Shown here in pieces: positions 18,211 to 27,816 of a DNA stretch of 64,000 nt (positions within the stretch are counted from its first letter, which is position 1; the number at the start of each line of letters is the position of its first letter). The stretch comes from Hahella chejuensis KCTC 2396. GTDB taxonomy: Bacteria > Pseudomonadota > Gammaproteobacteria > Pseudomonadales > Oleiphilaceae. The notes beneath the pieces are model-generated. The model did not search any database and was not told the DNA's origin. It saw only the letters and a list, made by a program, of their open reading frames with translations. The stretch is taken from positions 434,001 through 498,000 of the forward strand of contig NC_007645.1 in assembly GCF_000012985.1 (NCBI RefSeq), given 5' to 3'. The translations under genes were made by a program, and so were the position numbers.

Positions 18211-19761
18211 ATGCTAACTCACGCCCTTTCGTCACCTGTTGTAGATAACAAGCGACCCATGACAAAAGCAGTTTTCAAGTGGGCGGCGGTCGGAGCCGTA
18301 CTGTTATTGGCTCTTTATCTGACTGTCGCGCTATACGCCCAGAACCAGACCGCCTTCGCGCTGTTGTTTCTGGTGGTAATCGGTTCGGCCGCTTATATCT
18401 TCAGCAGTCCGAAAGCTTATGCACACCGCTATATTTATCCCTCCATCGCCGGCATGGTGGCGTTTATTATTTTTCCCCTGTTGTACACCGTCGGTATAGG
18501 TTTCACCAATTACAGCGCCAGTAATCTGTTGTCTCAGGAACGCGTTCTTGAGCAGCTGCTCAGCCAGCGTTTTCAGACGGGTGAAGAAAGATACGATTTT
18601 AAGCTCTATCCAACGGATGATAAGTTTGTCATGCGTCTGGAGAGCCCTGCCGGAGAAAGCTGGGCGTCCGCGCCATTCAGCTTCTCCGAACTGCAGAACA
18701 ATGCATTGGCGGTGGCTCCCGCCGAGCAGGCGGCCCCGGATGCACAACCCCTGGCGATCAAAGACGTCATCAAGCTGAAAGAAGACCTGAAAAGCCTGTC
18801 CGTCAATATAGAGGGCGGCGCTTCCCTGAGTCTGGCGGGGCTGCGTAATTTCGCGCCCATGCAGTCGCTGTATGGCCTGCGCGACGACGGCAGTCTGGTG
18901 AACCAGCAGACCGGCGTGGTGTATGCGCCGAATCAGGACATCGGCTTCTACGAAGGCCCTCAGGGCGAAACCCTGTCCCCAGGCTGGACCGTCACCATCG
19001 GCTGGGAGAACTATGTGCAGGTGGTGACTGATCCCAGTATTCGCGGACCTTTCATTGAGATCTTCGTGTGGACGCTGGCGTTCGCCACCATGACCGTGCT
19101 GTTTACTCTGGCGGTGGGTCTGGTGCTGGCCAATATCCTGCAGTGGGATCAGCTCAAGGGCAAAGGCTTCTATCGCATGATGCTGATCCTGCCTTATGCG
19201 GTGCCCGCTTTTATTTCCATCCTGGTGTTCAAAGGGCTGTTCAACCAGAACTTCGGCGAGATCAACCTGGTGCTGGAGAATCTGTTTGGCGTGCGTCCGG
19301 ACTGGTTCAGCGATCCGGCGTTGGCGCGCACCATGATACTGATCGTCAACACCTGGCTGGGCTATCCCTACATGATGCTGTTGTGCATGGGCCTGTTGCA
19401 GGCGATTCCCCGGGATCTGTATGAAGCCTCCGCCATGGACGGAGCCACGCCGCTGGATAATCTGTTCCGCATTACGCTGCCGCAGATCATCAAGCCGCTG
19501 ATGCCGCTGCTGATCGCCAGCTTTGCATTCAACTTCAACAACTTCGTGTTGATCGCTCTGTTGACCGGCGGCGCGCCGGACATCATCGGCGCCACCACGC
19601 CGGCGGGCACCACCGACCTGCTGGTCAGCTATACCTACCGTATCGCTTTCCAGGATTCCGGACAGAACTTCGGTCTGGCGGCGGCGATCGCCACGGTGAT
19701 CTTCATCCTGGTGGGTTCGCTGTCGCTGATCAACCTCAAGTTGTCCAAGATAAAGGTATAG
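18211..19761 (+). CDS. malF: maltose ABC transporter permease MalF
   Basis: Inner-membrane permease subunit of MalFGK2. The 516 residues match E. coli MalF (514). Three N-terminal hydrophobic helices (about residues 27-45, 50-67, 77-95) precede a large periplasmic P2-type loop of about 180 residues, which in the family contacts MalE. The core of five helices begins near residue 280. The EAA loop reads [20 protein letters not shown], the segment that docks onto MalK. ATG 18211 lies 140 bases after malE; the gap carries the hairpins. MalG starts 10 bases after the stop. MalK is encoded separately, 37 kb away in this window. Confidence 0.95.
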   Translation: MLTHALSSPVVDNKRPMTKAVFKWAAVGAVLLLALYLTVALYAQNQTAFALLFLVVIGSAAYIFSSPKAYAHRYIYPSIAGMVAFIIFPLLYTVGIGFTNYSASNLLSQERVLEQLLSQRFQTGEERYDFKLYPTDDKFVMRLESPAGESWASAPFSFSELQNNALAVAPAEQAAPDAQPLAIKDVIKLKEDLKSLSVNIEGGASLSLAGLRNFAPMQSLYGLRDDGSLVNQQTGVVYAPNQDIGFYEGPQGETLSPGWTVTIGWENYVQVVTDPSIRGPFIEIFVWTLAFATMTVLFTLAVGLVLANILQWDQLKGKGFYRMMLILPYAVPAFISILVFKGLFNQNFGEINLVLENLFGVRPDWFSDPALARTMILIVNTWLGYPYMMLLCMGLLQAIPRDLYEASAMDGATPLDNLFRITLPQIIKPLMPLLIASFAFNFNNFVLIALLTGGAPDIIGATTPAGTTDLLVSYTYRIAFQDSGQNFGLAAAIATVIFILVGSLSLINLKLSKIKV

Positions 19762-19771
19762 GAGCGTTATT

Positions 19772-20662
19772 ATGGCGATGGTGCAGCCGCGTTCAGTGCG
19801 CTATCGGGTCTGGGCGACCCACTTTGGACTGCTGTGTTTTATCGGGATCATCCTGTTCCCGCTGCTGATGGTGGTGTCGATCTCCTTCCGCACCGGCAAC
19901 TTCGCAACCGGCAGTCTGCTGCCGGAGCATCCCTCTCTGGAACACTGGGCGTTGGCCCTGGGCATCCCCTATACCCAGGCGGACGGGACTGTATTGCAGC
20001 CGCCGTTCCCGGTGTTGTTATGGTTGTGGAACTCCATCAAGATCGCGGTGATCTCATCGGCGCTGATCCTGCTGCTGTCCACCACCAGCGCTTATGCGTT
20101 CGCCCGTCTGCGCTTCAAGTTCAAGGGCGTGATCCTGAAGTCCATGCTGATCTTCCAGATGTTCCCGCCGGTGCTGTCGCTGGTGGCGCTGTACGCCTTG
20201 TTTGATCAGATCGGCAACCACGTGAGCTGGCTCGGCATTGATACGCACGGCGCGGTGATTCTCGCTTCGCTGGGGGGCATGGCGCTGCATATCTGGACCA
20301 TCAAGGGATATTTCGAATCCATCGACCGCTCCCTGGAGGAGGCCGCCATTGTCGACGGCGCCACCACCTGGCAGGCGTTCAGGTACATCCTGCTGCCACT
20401 GTCAGTGCCCATTTTGGCGGTGGTGTTCATTCTCGCTTTCGTCATGAACATCATGGAGTACCCGATCGCCTCCATCCTGCTGTTGGATGTGAACAACCTG
20501 ACCCTGGCGGTGGGCGCTCAGCAGTATCTCTATGAGCAGAACTATTTGTGGGGAGATTTTGCGGCGGCGGCGGTGCTGTCCGGGCTTCCCATCACGCTGA
20601 TTTTTCTTTATTGCCAGAAATGGATTGTGGGTGGACTCACTGCAGGTGGGGTGAAAGGGTAA
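19772..20662 (+). CDS. malG: maltose ABC transporter permease MalG
   Basis: Second permease subunit of the maltose importer, 296 residues, the same length as E. coli MalG. Six membrane helices are apparent, with the EAA loop as [20 protein letters not shown] before the fourth and fifth core helices. The C-terminal residues [10 protein letters not shown] correspond to the MalG tail that, in the known E. coli structure, reaches into the MalK Q-loop region. Start at 19772 follows a GGAGCG ribosome binding site and lies 10 bases after malF. A strong terminator at 20706-20733 closes the malEFG operon. Confidence 0.95.
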   Translation: MAMVQPRSVRYRVWATHFGLLCFIGIILFPLLMVVSISFRTGNFATGSLLPEHPSLEHWALALGIPYTQADGTVLQPPFPVLLWLWNSIKIAVISSALILLLSTTSAYAFARLRFKFKGVILKSMLIFQMFPPVLSLVALYALFDQIGNHVSWLGIDTHGAVILASLGGMALHIWTIKGYFESIDRSLEEAAIVDGATTWQAFRYILLPLSVPILAVVFILAFVMNIMEYPIASILLLDVNNLTLAVGAQQYLYEQNYLWGDFAAAAVLSGLPITLIFLYCQKWIVGGLTAGGVKG

Positions 20663-20705
20663 TCGCGCAATCATCCTCTCGTCTTCCAAATTATTCCTTG
20701 CGCGT

Positions 20706-20733
20706 ACCCGGCCTCATGGCCGGGTCTTTTTTT
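20706..20733 (+). terminator. intrinsic terminator of malEFG
   Basis: ACCCGGCC-TCAT-GGCCGGGT, a perfect 8-bp stem with a tetraloop, followed by C and seven Ts. Confidence 0.95.
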
Positions 20734-20818
20734 GTGCGCCAGTCGAGATTTTCGAACTGGGTCTGAGTATTCCTCTCCCGCTGTGATAAATTGAATCTCC
20801 TGATAAGGAGATTCCCTA

Positions 20819-21307
20819 ATGTTCCCGCGAATTTCGTTAATTATCGCAGCTTTATCTCTGACCGCCGGACTGGGCGGCTGCTCCGCATTTTCCAAACTGC
20901 CGGACTATATGGCGAAAGAAGACGGTCGTCCCCATGGTTATTCTGAAATTGCGTTGCCGGAAGGGGGATATCAGGTCAGTTATGAAACTTACAAGAAGTA
21001 TGAACTGGTCGAAGTGGAAGAACTGGCCATTCGGCGCGCCGCAGAGTTATCGGTTGAGCAGGGCGCCAAAGGGTTTGATGTCGAGAAAACCCTGTGCTTC
21101 AAGGAATACCAATTTGATAACGTGCCGGAGCAGAATGCGTCAGGGCGCACTGTCACGCTGACTTCTGCGGCGGGTCCTGTTTCGGTGCCGGTGGATGAAC
21201 CCAACTTCCCCGGTTATACCCGCACCTTTGAGGTGAGGAAGTGCTTACTTAAAATCAAGTTGCTGAAGGATCTGGACGCCCCTGGCGAAGGGGGCGGCGT
21301 AAGTTGA
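20819..21307 (+). CDS. CC0125/CC1285-like outer-surface lipoprotein
   Basis: 162 residues. A lipoprotein signal with lipobox LGGC at residues 18-21 predicts an acylated N-terminus. The mature part has GYSEIALPEGGYQVSYET, then VEELAIRRAAELSVEQGAKG, the pattern of the CC0125/CC1285 lipoprotein family (small proteins with a conserved Arg-Ala-Ala-Glu helix). Two further cysteines (in LCFKEY and RKCLLK) could form a disulfide. AAGGAG lies 9 bases before ATG 20819. It stands alone between the malEFG terminator and the RRM gene. Function unknown; probably an envelope protein. Confidence 0.65.
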   Translation: MFPRISLIIAALSLTAGLGGCSAFSKLPDYMAKEDGRPHGYSEIALPEGGYQVSYETYKKYELVEVEELAIRRAAELSVEQGAKGFDVEKTLCFKEYQFDNVPEQNASGRTVTLTSAAGPVSVPVDEPNFPGYTRTFEVRKCLLKIKLLKDLDAPGEGGGVS

Positions 21308-21467
21308 CGCTGTCGTATGCGTCACGGGCGAATAAGGGCTGACGTCGGCGAAATGTCATCAATTGGAAATGGGAATGTTCCATAGTTAAATCATTTGACG
21401 TTTTGCCACTTTTGTTCCAGATTTGTATGCATTGTGCGCAGCCGCGAAAGCGGGCCTGCAACCGAAT

Positions 21468-21523
21468 TAGCCAGCGGTTGGCTAGTCACTGACGATAATT
21501 GGAGCGTTTGGTTTTCGTCAGTG
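21468..21523 (+). promoter_or_regulatory. structured 5' leader of the RRM gene
   Basis: Two perfect inverted repeats lie 42-97 bases before the RRM start: TAGCCA-gcggt-TGGCTA (21468-21484) and CACTGACGA/TCGTCAGTG (21487-21523, 19-base loop). They are absent from any gene and could form adjacent RNA hairpins controlling translation. Confidence 0.5.
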
Positions 21524-21564
21524 TGATTGCTACAGGCGCTCGTGACAAATAATGAGATGGTGAG

Positions 21565-21843
21565 ATGAATATTTATGTTGGAAACCTGTCCTACCAGGTA
21601 ACAGAAGACGATTTGCGGGAAGCGTTTGCGGCCTATGGCGATATCAGCAACGTCAATATCATCCGCGATAGAGATACCGGTCAATCCAAAGGGTTCGGTT
21701 TCGTGGAAATGTCCGACAACGGGCAGGCGGAAGAGGCGATTCAGAAGCTTAACGAAAGCAACCTGAAAGGCCGTAACATGAAAGTTAACGAGGCCCGTCC
21801 CCGGGAAGAAAAGCCAAAGCGTAATTTCAGACCTCGCCATTAA
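21565..21843 (+). CDS. small RRM-domain RNA-binding protein
   Basis: A single RNA-recognition-motif protein of 92 residues. RNP2 is IYVGNLSY (residues 3-10) and RNP1 is KGFGFVEM; the fold ends near residue 77 and a basic tail (RPREEKPKRNFRPRH) follows, typical of small bacterial and cyanobacterial RRM proteins, several of which are cold-induced. It probably binds single-stranded RNA in the cytoplasm. The gene is alone, with a long untranslated leader carrying two hairpins, which suggests post-transcriptional control. A strong terminator lies at 21988-22011. Confidence 0.9.
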   Translation: MNIYVGNLSYQVTEDDLREAFAAYGDISNVNIIRDRDTGQSKGFGFVEMSDNGQAEEAIQKLNESNLKGRNMKVNEARPREEKPKRNFRPRH

Positions 21844-21987
21844 TTTGTCATCGTAAGGAAAATAACCGCCTGCCAGGCATAGTCTGGCGGTGATTGTTAT
21901 TCCTTGCTGAGCGATGCTTTGTAGCAGCCGCTTTCCCTCTCGTCATGGGTGGGAGAATGAGCCGCTAAGCGCGTCTTTTGCTTTTCC

Positions 21988-22011
21988 AAACCCGGCGTTG
22001 CGCCGGGTTTT
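21988..22011 (+). terminator. intrinsic terminator after the RRM gene
   Basis: AAACCCGGCG-TTG-CGCCGGGTTTT, a perfect 7-bp GC stem flanked by A and T runs; it can work in both directions. Confidence 0.85.
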
Positions 22012-22107
22012 GGCGGGTTTCTTTGTGTCGGCGAATTCATCGTATTTGCACGCCGATTTTTGCCTGATTCTGCTTTGTCAGAGTAAGGCCGTGCGGGAAG
22101 AGATGGA

Positions 22108-22635
22108 TTAAGTCCGGACTTCGGGAAGCGTGAAGCGGGTCAGCGCCAGGATAAGCGTGTCTGCGTACAGGCTTTCGCGGCTGAGCAAGTCTCGGGTCAG
22201 CAGTCCGATTGCGCCTGTCTGTTGCTTGCTGTTCTGCGTTCCAAATAACCGGTCGTTGGCTTCTCCCAGCTCCATTCCCTGATCCATCATTTCGACGACG
22301 GCTTGTGGTAGCGGCAACGCTGCAGAGCGCGCGTAACTGATGTCGTCTCTGTGACCCACCGCCACCCAGGCGACGGCGAACAGTTGTGAGCGAATCCGGT
22401 CGACGCCGCCTTCAAAGCTCACCCAGTAATCCGCGGAAGGATGTACTTCCCGCGCCGCCTGCACCCGGTTCAAGGCGCCTTGCAGGGTTTCGTCGTCGGT
22501 GAGGGGTTGGGAAGCGACGCCGGATTCGGTTGGCGCGCCGATACACTGAATCTGCAAACCGGGAAAGCAGCGATTGAAGCCGTTGCGCGCCGCATTGACT
22601 TTGACCGGATTGACGGAGGCTACGATGACTTCCAT
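22108..22635 (-). CDS. yjjX: inosine/xanthosine triphosphatase, YjjX family
   Basis: House-cleaning NTPase that hydrolyses non-canonical purine triphosphates (ITP/XTP). The 175 residues follow E. coli YjjX: VIVASVNPVKVNAARNGF at the start, TESGVASQPLTDDETLQGA, ADYWVSFEGGVD with the substrate/metal acidic residues, ARSAALPLP and GAIGLLTRDLLSRESLY near the end. ATG 22635 is used because it gives the family start and AGAGAG at 6-8 bases; ATG 22641 is two codons upstream. It is divergent from the DksA-like gene. Whether it also binds EF-Tu, as reported for E. coli, cannot be judged. Confidence 0.85.
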   Translation of the reverse strand: MEVIVASVNPVKVNAARNGFNRCFPGLQIQCIGAPTESGVASQPLTDDETLQGALNRVQAAREVHPSADYWVSFEGGVDRIRSQLFAVAWVAVGHRDDISYARSAALPLPQAVVEMMDQGMELGEANDRLFGTQNSKQQTGAIGLLTRDLLSRESLYADTLILALTRFTLPEVRT

Positions 22636-22779
22636 AGACATCTCTCTGTTGAAACAAAATCGCAATTAAAACTTGTTGGTTTGCGACGAATCAAGCCATA
22701 TATTCTGTTAAATGACATTCTTGCCAGGGAGAGCAATACCAGCCTGGGATACCACCGTAAGCATCGCGAAGGAGAGATT

Positions 22780-23103
22780 ATGCAGCAGTCCCACATCAAG
22801 AACAGATTGTCCGAACACCTGTCTGTACTCATCACGCGTCTGGAAGACATCACCCGCGACCTCACGTCCGAGCATTCGGCGGATTCGGCGGAGCAGGCGC
22901 AGGAACGGGAGAACGACGACGTGCTGAATGCGCTTAAAGTCGAGACGGAAATCGAGATCAATCAGGTGAAAAAGGCCCTGCAACGGTTACAGCAGGGAGA
23001 GTATGGCGTCTGTGTCGCGTGCGGGGAGGATATTCCCGAATCCCGCCTGCAGGTATTGCCTTTCGCAGAGCTGTGCGTCAGTTGCGCCAGTAAGTCTGAA
23101 TAA
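22780..23103 (+). CDS. DksA/TraR-type C4 zinc-finger protein
   Basis: 107 residues: an N-terminal coiled coil (about 1-70) and a C-terminal C4 zinc finger, Cys78-x2-Cys81 and Cys99-x2-Cys102. This is the TraR/DksA layout, in which the coiled coil enters the RNA polymerase secondary channel. It is shorter than DksA (151 aa) and longer than TraR (73 aa). The coiled-coil tip has the acidic run ERENDDVLNALKVETE. ATG 22780 has GGAGAG 4-9 bases upstream. It stands alone. Role as a transcription modulator is inferred from fold only; other small zinc-finger proteins of this family have no known target. Confidence 0.8.
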   Translation: MQQSHIKNRLSEHLSVLITRLEDITRDLTSEHSADSAEQAQERENDDVLNALKVETEIEINQVKKALQRLQQGEYGVCVACGEDIPESRLQVLPFAELCVSCASKSE

Positions 23104-23127
23104 CCGCTTCCCCGGCTTTATTTCCAA

Positions 23128-24288
23128 TCACTCCAGGCTGAACTGCTCCAAGGCGCGGTTCAGTTTTTCGGGAGGCAGCTTCATAATCTCGGATATCTTC
23201 TGAATCAGTTGACGGTCCCCCGGATTGACCCGCAGACCCTGATGGAAGATGTCGTTGGTGGTGAAGATGGCGTTGTCGATGATCGACATAATGGAGTATT
23301 CCTGGTCTTCCGATAACCCTAATGTATTCAGAGCGAAGACCATTTGCTCGGCGGCGTTTTCGGTGGCGCTGATGATTTTATCCGCGACGTCCGCATAGCG
23401 CTTGTCGATATCCTCCAGCACTCTCTCCGCCTTGGACGTCAGTTGCTTGAGTATTTCCATCTGTAGTTCGGTGGTGCGGCGGTCGTCCAGCGCTTTCACC
23501 CGGCTGTCCATGCCCTGTACGAGATAGAACAGGTTATCCCGCAGACGTCCGCAGCGTTTTTCGTCCCCCAGCGGCATGTTTTTCACCAGCAGCGAGACTT
23601 GGTCGAAGTTGATGAACAGACGGCGTCCGGCGCTGTGCAATCGTCCCGCGTCCTGAAAGTGTCGCAGCAGACGGCTTTCCAGGTCCCGGGAGAGGCCATT
23701 GGGCTCCATGTTTTTTTCTTCGAAGCGACCGCGTATCTGCAAGCTGCAGCGCACGTCGTAATTATTCAGCGCCTGGAACAGCCGTTGTCCCAGCTCGTCG
23801 AAGTTGTTGCATTCGGCGGAGTCCAACAGGAAGTTGATATTGACGCCCATGTCGCCGCTGTCAGTCATGGCGGACATGGCGACATCATGAGTGAATTGTA
23901 ATTGCGACTTGAGCTGACGGTTGGCGATCAGGTTGATGATGGCCTTGTTGATGCGGGCGATGAACTCTTCCGAAGGCGTGTTAGTGGGGATGACGTCGTC
24001 CGCCCCGGAGTTGAACAGCGCAATGGTGTCTTCGACACTGTTGTCTGAGGTCAGGCATATCAGTGGGGTATCGGCGATCTGCGTATCCTGACGCAACATG
24101 CCGAGGGTCATTTGCGCTTCTTTAAGGGGTTGCTCTATACAGAGAATGATCGCATGCCACTGGCCGCCGTTGATCTTTTCAATGGCGTCCTTCAGCTCGC
24201 TTTGTTGCAATTCCAGTAGGCTCAGGCTGGCTGTCTGCAGGGGCTCGGGTAGCGAGCCTATGACTAGACCTGCGTATTTCAAACCCAT
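23128..24288 (-). CDS. pseudo-receiver protein with long helical C-terminal region
   Basis: 386 residues. The first 125 have receiver-like alternation (AIILC, PLICLT, GADDVIP at the places of beta3, beta4 and beta5), but the phosphoacceptor position reads IILCIEQP, with Ile51/Glu52 instead of Asp, and the conserved lysine after beta5 is Thr. It therefore looks like a non-phosphorylatable receiver. Residues 125-386 are largely helical, with a central block near 150-250 and a coiled coil near 270-320. ATG 24288 is chosen for AAGGAG 6 bases upstream. It is divergent from a chemoreceptor gene and sits at the edge of the chemosensory region, so a scaffold or output role there is likely but unproven. 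Confidence 0.7.
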   Translation of the reverse strand: MGLKYAGLVIGSLPEPLQTASLSLLELQQSELKDAIEKINGGQWHAIILCIEQPLKEAQMTLGMLRQDTQIADTPLICLTSDNSVEDTIALFNSGADDVIPTNTPSEEFIARINKAIINLIANRQLKSQLQFTHDVAMSAMTDSGDMGVNINFLLDSAECNNFDELGQRLFQALNNYDVRCSLQIRGRFEEKNMEPNGLSRDLESRLLRHFQDAGRLHSAGRRLFINFDQVSLLVKNMPLGDEKRCGRLRDNLFYLVQGMDSRVKALDDRRTTELQMEILKQLTSKAERVLEDIDKRYADVADKIISATENAAEQMVFALNTLGLSEDQEYSIMSIIDNAIFTTNDIFHQGLRVNPGDRQLIQKISEIMKLPPEKLNRALEQFSLE

Positions 24289-24492
24289 ATGAAACTCCTT
24301 GCCGATGATCCGTATTCCGCTTTTTCGCATGGTTATCTCTGAAGCATAGCGCATTTTTCCGGGTTGGCTTTGATGCCGAAGCGTTGAACTTGGCGACCCT
24401 GCTTTATTTTGATCCAGGGCTATTTTTTAAACGGCGGCGGCAGGTTGTTCTATAGTTACTAAATCCACTTCTAACAGCTTTCCTGGAACCCT

Positions 24493-25722
24493 ATGCTTGC
24501 AATGACACAGAACCTCATGGCGAAAGATCCAATCATATTGGCTGCCCTGGGAACAGGGATGGCGACGCTTTGCGCAGGCTGGCTGACGTCCGGATTGCTA
24601 TCCGCCGGACTGTTTACGATATCCAGTTTGTCGTTTTTCGCCTCCTGCCTGATTTCCGACGGCAAGCAGAATGAAAGCAAAGGAGAGGAGGACCGGCAGC
24701 GACAGAGCAGCGAGCGCGATTTCCAGAACGCGGTGAAGGAAATCGACAATTACGCCAATGGGCAGTTGGCTTCCATCAGTTCGGATAATCGCGATCTGGC
24801 GGACACCATCAGTAACAACATCGAATTATTGGGGCAGGCGTTTGTTTCATTGAGCGAGCTGGCCAACCACCAGAATGAGCTGGCCAAAGAAATTTTCGAG
24901 CGGATGAAGGGCAAGAAGAGCGATCCCAAGAAAGTCGCCAGGCACGGCGGCAAAAATGAAATGATCGATGATAGTATCAGTATTGAGTTCTTCGCTAAAT
25001 CCCTGGATCAGGTTATCGGAACCTATGTCGATCTGTTGGTCAGCGTCAGTGAGAAAAGCGTCAACGCGGTGCATCGCATAGAGGATATGGTCACTCACAT
25101 CGACCAGATGTTCTCCCTGCTGGGCAATATTCAGGAAATCGCTGATCAGACTGATCTGCTGGCGCTCAACGCGGCCATTGAAGCAGCGCGAGCGGGAGAA
25201 GCCGGACGCGGCTTCGCGGTGGTGGCGGATGAGGTGCGACGTCTGTCGCGTACTTCCAGCGATCTCAATACGCAGATCAAGGACAAGGCCAACGAAACCA
25301 AAGACGCTATCAGCAAAGTGCGCGCGATTGTCGGGGATGTGGCTTCGCTGGACATGAAAGACGCTCTCAATGCGCGCAGCTACATCGATCAGATGCTTCA
25401 CACCATGCGGGAAGTCAATGATGAAGTGAATGGCGCCGTGGGCCGCATGACTCAGCTGACCAAGGAAATTAAGCAGTCCGTGGATTCCAGCGTGCGCGGC
25501 CTGCAGTTTGGCGATATCGCCATGCAGACATGCAGCCGGATGATGGGGCGCCTGGAAGCGTTGAACAACGTCTTGCATTTACAGACGGAAGTCTGCGGTC
25601 AGAACGGCAAGTATGCGGATATCGCCAAGGTCAGAGAGCGACTGGGCTCCTTGCATAACGACACCAGCAAGCATGGCTCGACCAAAGCGGCGGAATCCGG
25701 CGCCGACATTGAACTGTTTTAA
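24493..25722 (+). CDS. methyl-accepting chemotaxis protein without periplasmic sensor domain
   Basis: 409 residues. Two closely spaced hydrophobic segments (about residues 16-36 and 38-55) form a membrane hairpin with essentially no periplasmic loop and no HAMP domain. The rest is cytoplasmic: helices and an MCP signalling tip with [30 protein letters not shown] split around the hairpin turn (about residue 233), the part that contacts CheA and CheW. It lacks the CheR-docking pentapeptide but ends in ADIELF, a tail like those of CheD and the protein at 54450-54995. The next gene, an HsbA-like STAS protein, begins 75 bases later. It may sense a cytoplasmic or membrane signal. Confidence 0.9.
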   Translation: MLAMTQNLMAKDPIILAALGTGMATLCAGWLTSGLLSAGLFTISSLSFFASCLISDGKQNESKGEEDRQRQSSERDFQNAVKEIDNYANGQLASISSDNRDLADTISNNIELLGQAFVSLSELANHQNELAKEIFERMKGKKSDPKKVARHGGKNEMIDDSISIEFFAKSLDQVIGTYVDLLVSVSEKSVNAVHRIEDMVTHIDQMFSLLGNIQEIADQTDLLALNAAIEAARAGEAGRGFAVVADEVRRLSRTSSDLNTQIKDKANETKDAISKVRAIVGDVASLDMKDALNARSYIDQMLHTMREVNDEVNGAVGRMTQLTKEIKQSVDSSVRGLQFGDIAMQTCSRMMGRLEALNNVLHLQTEVCGQNGKYADIAKVRERLGSLHNDTSKHGSTKAAESGADIELF

Positions 25723-25797
25723 TCCGGCGGACAAATAGCTTCCTTCTATGTTTGTCTGCAAACGATCAGTCAGATCAACCTCAGGGAACAGGGTGTT

Positions 25798-26100
25798 ATG
25801 AGCATAGAAACCAAAATCACCTCGGACGGCTCCGCCGTCACTATCTACATTCGCGGGCGTTTTGATTTCAGCGTGGTGAATCAGTTCCGGGAGGCCTATG
25901 AGGCCTACAAGCAAAAGACGCATTTTTATATCGATATGCGCCAGACCGAGCATATGGACAGCTCGGCGCTGGGTATGTTGTTGAATATGCGCAGTTATCT
26001 GGGCTCCGATGCGGTCAAAATCGAAATCGTCAATTGCTCCCCCGGCATCCGTAAAATTCTGGAGATAGCGAAGTTTGACAAGAAGTTCGCCATTAGCTGA
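25798..26100 (+). CDS. STAS anti-sigma-factor antagonist, HsbA-like
   Basis: 100-residue STAS-domain protein of the SpoIIAA fold. The phosphorylation motif is MDSSALGMLL with Ser55/Ser56, so it can be switched by a serine kinase and phosphatase. The gene immediately downstream (30 bases) encodes a REC-PP2C-HATPase protein, which carries both activities. This pairing matches HsbA and HsbR of Pseudomonas aeruginosa, where HsbA alternates between partners that control flagellar genes and a diguanylate cyclase. The same wiring here is an inference. RBS CAGGGAACAGGG precedes ATG 25798. Confidence 0.85.
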   Translation: MSIETKITSDGSAVTIYIRGRFDFSVVNQFREAYEAYKQKTHFYIDMRQTEHMDSSALGMLLNMRSYLGSDAVKIEIVNCSPGIRKILEIAKFDKKFAIS

Positions 26101-26129
26101 GCCATTGCGGCTTTGTGAGGGGGATGGAT

Positions 26130-27812
26130 ATGAATATTCTGGTGGTGGACGACGATATGTACAGTCGTCAACTCATGGGATTCGTATTGGAGGAAGGCGG
26201 TCACAAGTGCGAGTTTGCGGAGTCTGGCGAGCAGGCGCTGGAAATCTGGCGCGAGCAAGGCGCGGATGTGGTGCTCATGGATGTGCTGATGCCGGGCATG
26301 AATGGTTATGAAGCGGCGCGTATTATCAAGGCGGAAGCCGGACAGGACCATATCCCCATCGTTTTCCTGACCGCCCTGGATGATGACCGCGCCCTGGTGG
26401 AGTGTCTGTCCATCGGCGACGACTTTCTCGGCAAGCCGGTCAATTTCGTCACCTTGCAGGCGAAAATTCGCGCGCATTCGCGCACCCTGGCCCTGAATCG
26501 GCAGGTGGTGGAGCAGAACCGGGAGCTTGCGTACTTCCACACCAAGGTGCAGGCCGAGCACGAGATGACCCAGCACATCATGACGGCGGCGCTCAAACTC
26601 AGCGCCAAGGATGTGTACGGCATTCGCTATCATTGCACCGCCCGCTCCACCTTCAACGGCGATCTGGTGTTGCTGAAAGAAAAGCGCGACGGCGGCGCCT
26701 ATGTGCTGGTGGGGGACTTCACCGGCCACGGGCTGGCGGCGTCCGTCGGTTCTATTCCCGTGGCGCAGGCGTTCAGCACGATGTGTGAGCGTAATCTCTC
26801 AGTGAGCGAGATTTCTCTGGAACTGAATAAAATACTGAGGCGCTTTCTGCCCCCCACCATGTTCTTCGCCGCCTGTCTGCTGGAGATCAACTCCACCCGC
26901 AGCAAAATCGAGTTGTGGGCCGGCGGGCTTCCGGACGCCTTTATCGTCAGCGGCGACAATAAGATTCGTCGAGTCATTCATTCCGCTCATATGCCCCTCG
27001 GGATTATGGAGATGGAGGAGTTTGAATCCTGGACGGAAACGATCTCCGTCACGGCGGAGGACCGTCTTTACATCTACACGGACGGCATCACTGAGTGTCC
27101 CAATATCGCCAATGAGATGTTTGGCGAAGAGCGCCTGCGGCAAGTGCTGGAATCTGGCGAGAATAACCTGTTTGACGCCCTGATCGCCGCGGTGCATGAA
27201 TTTAATGACGATCCGGATTTACAGGATGATCTGTCCCTGGTGGAGTTGAAATGCGCGCCGCCGCCCGAGACGAAATATGAAACGCCCCCGGATGAGGAGT
27301 TGAAGGGGGAAGAGACGTCGCCTAAGTCCAATCTGCCGGAGTTTCAGTTGGAGTTGCACTGGGGGCCGGATCAACTGCGTGATTCCGACCCGCTTATGAT
27401 ATTGCGGCAGTGGTTGGGCAGCCACTCAGTCGTGCGTAACAGCAAGGAAGTAGTGTTCATGGTGCTGGCGGAGTTGTTCAATAATGCATTGGAACATGGC
27501 GTGTTGGGATTGTTGTCGTCACTGAAAGACGACGACGAAGGTTTTGACCGCTATTATCAGGAGCGCGGCGCCCGCCTGGAAAAACTGGAGGATGGTTACG
27601 TCAGGCTGCAGGTGCGTTTATCCAACACCCGTCCGGCGCGGATGATGGTGAGAGTCAGTGACAGCGGACCCGGCTTCTCCATCAAAGTAGAGGATCTGGA
27701 TTGCAATGACGAGTCCTTCGGGCGCGGCTTGCCGCTTATCAAAGCGCTGTGCTCCGAGTTTGAGCTGGACGGAGAAAACGCTACCGTCAAAGCGCTGATT
27801 GAGTTGGATTGA
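26130..27812 (+). CDS. HsbR-like response regulator with PP2C phosphatase and HATPase kinase domains
   Basis: 560 residues in three parts. Residues 1-120 are a receiver: acidic pocket VVDDD, phosphoacceptor Asp51 in VLMDVLMPGMNG, lysine in LGKPVN. Residues 160-375 are a PP2C/RsbU serine phosphatase, with FNGDLVLLKEK, VGDFTGHGLAAS and the late DDLSLVEL metal-binding segment. Residues 420-560 are an RsbW-like HATPase with ELFNNALEHGVLG as N box and VSDSGPGFS as G1 box. ATG 26130 has AGGGGG 6 bases upstream. The order matches P. aeruginosa HsbR; its substrate is probably the STAS protein encoded 30 bases upstream. A histidine phosphotransfer input is expected but not encoded next to it. Confidence 0.9.
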   Translation: MNILVVDDDMYSRQLMGFVLEEGGHKCEFAESGEQALEIWREQGADVVLMDVLMPGMNGYEAARIIKAEAGQDHIPIVFLTALDDDRALVECLSIGDDFLGKPVNFVTLQAKIRAHSRTLALNRQVVEQNRELAYFHTKVQAEHEMTQHIMTAALKLSAKDVYGIRYHCTARSTFNGDLVLLKEKRDGGAYVLVGDFTGHGLAASVGSIPVAQAFSTMCERNLSVSEISLELNKILRRFLPPTMFFAACLLEINSTRSKIELWAGGLPDAFIVSGDNKIRRVIHSAHMPLGIMEMEEFESWTETISVTAEDRLYIYTDGITECPNIANEMFGEERLRQVLESGENNLFDALIAAVHEFNDDPDLQDDLSLVELKCAPPPETKYETPPDEELKGEETSPKSNLPEFQLELHWGPDQLRDSDPLMILRQWLGSHSVVRNSKEVVFMVLAELFNNALEHGVLGLLSSLKDDDEGFDRYYQERGARLEKLEDGYVRLQVRLSNTRPARMMVRVSDSGPGFSIKVEDLDCNDESFGRGLPLIKALCSEFELDGENATVKALIELD

Positions 27813-27816
27813 ACGC

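Noticed and set aside
21914-22111. 65-codon frame after the RRM gene
   Set aside because: It runs through the strong terminator at 21988-22011 and has no ribosome binding site or known motif.
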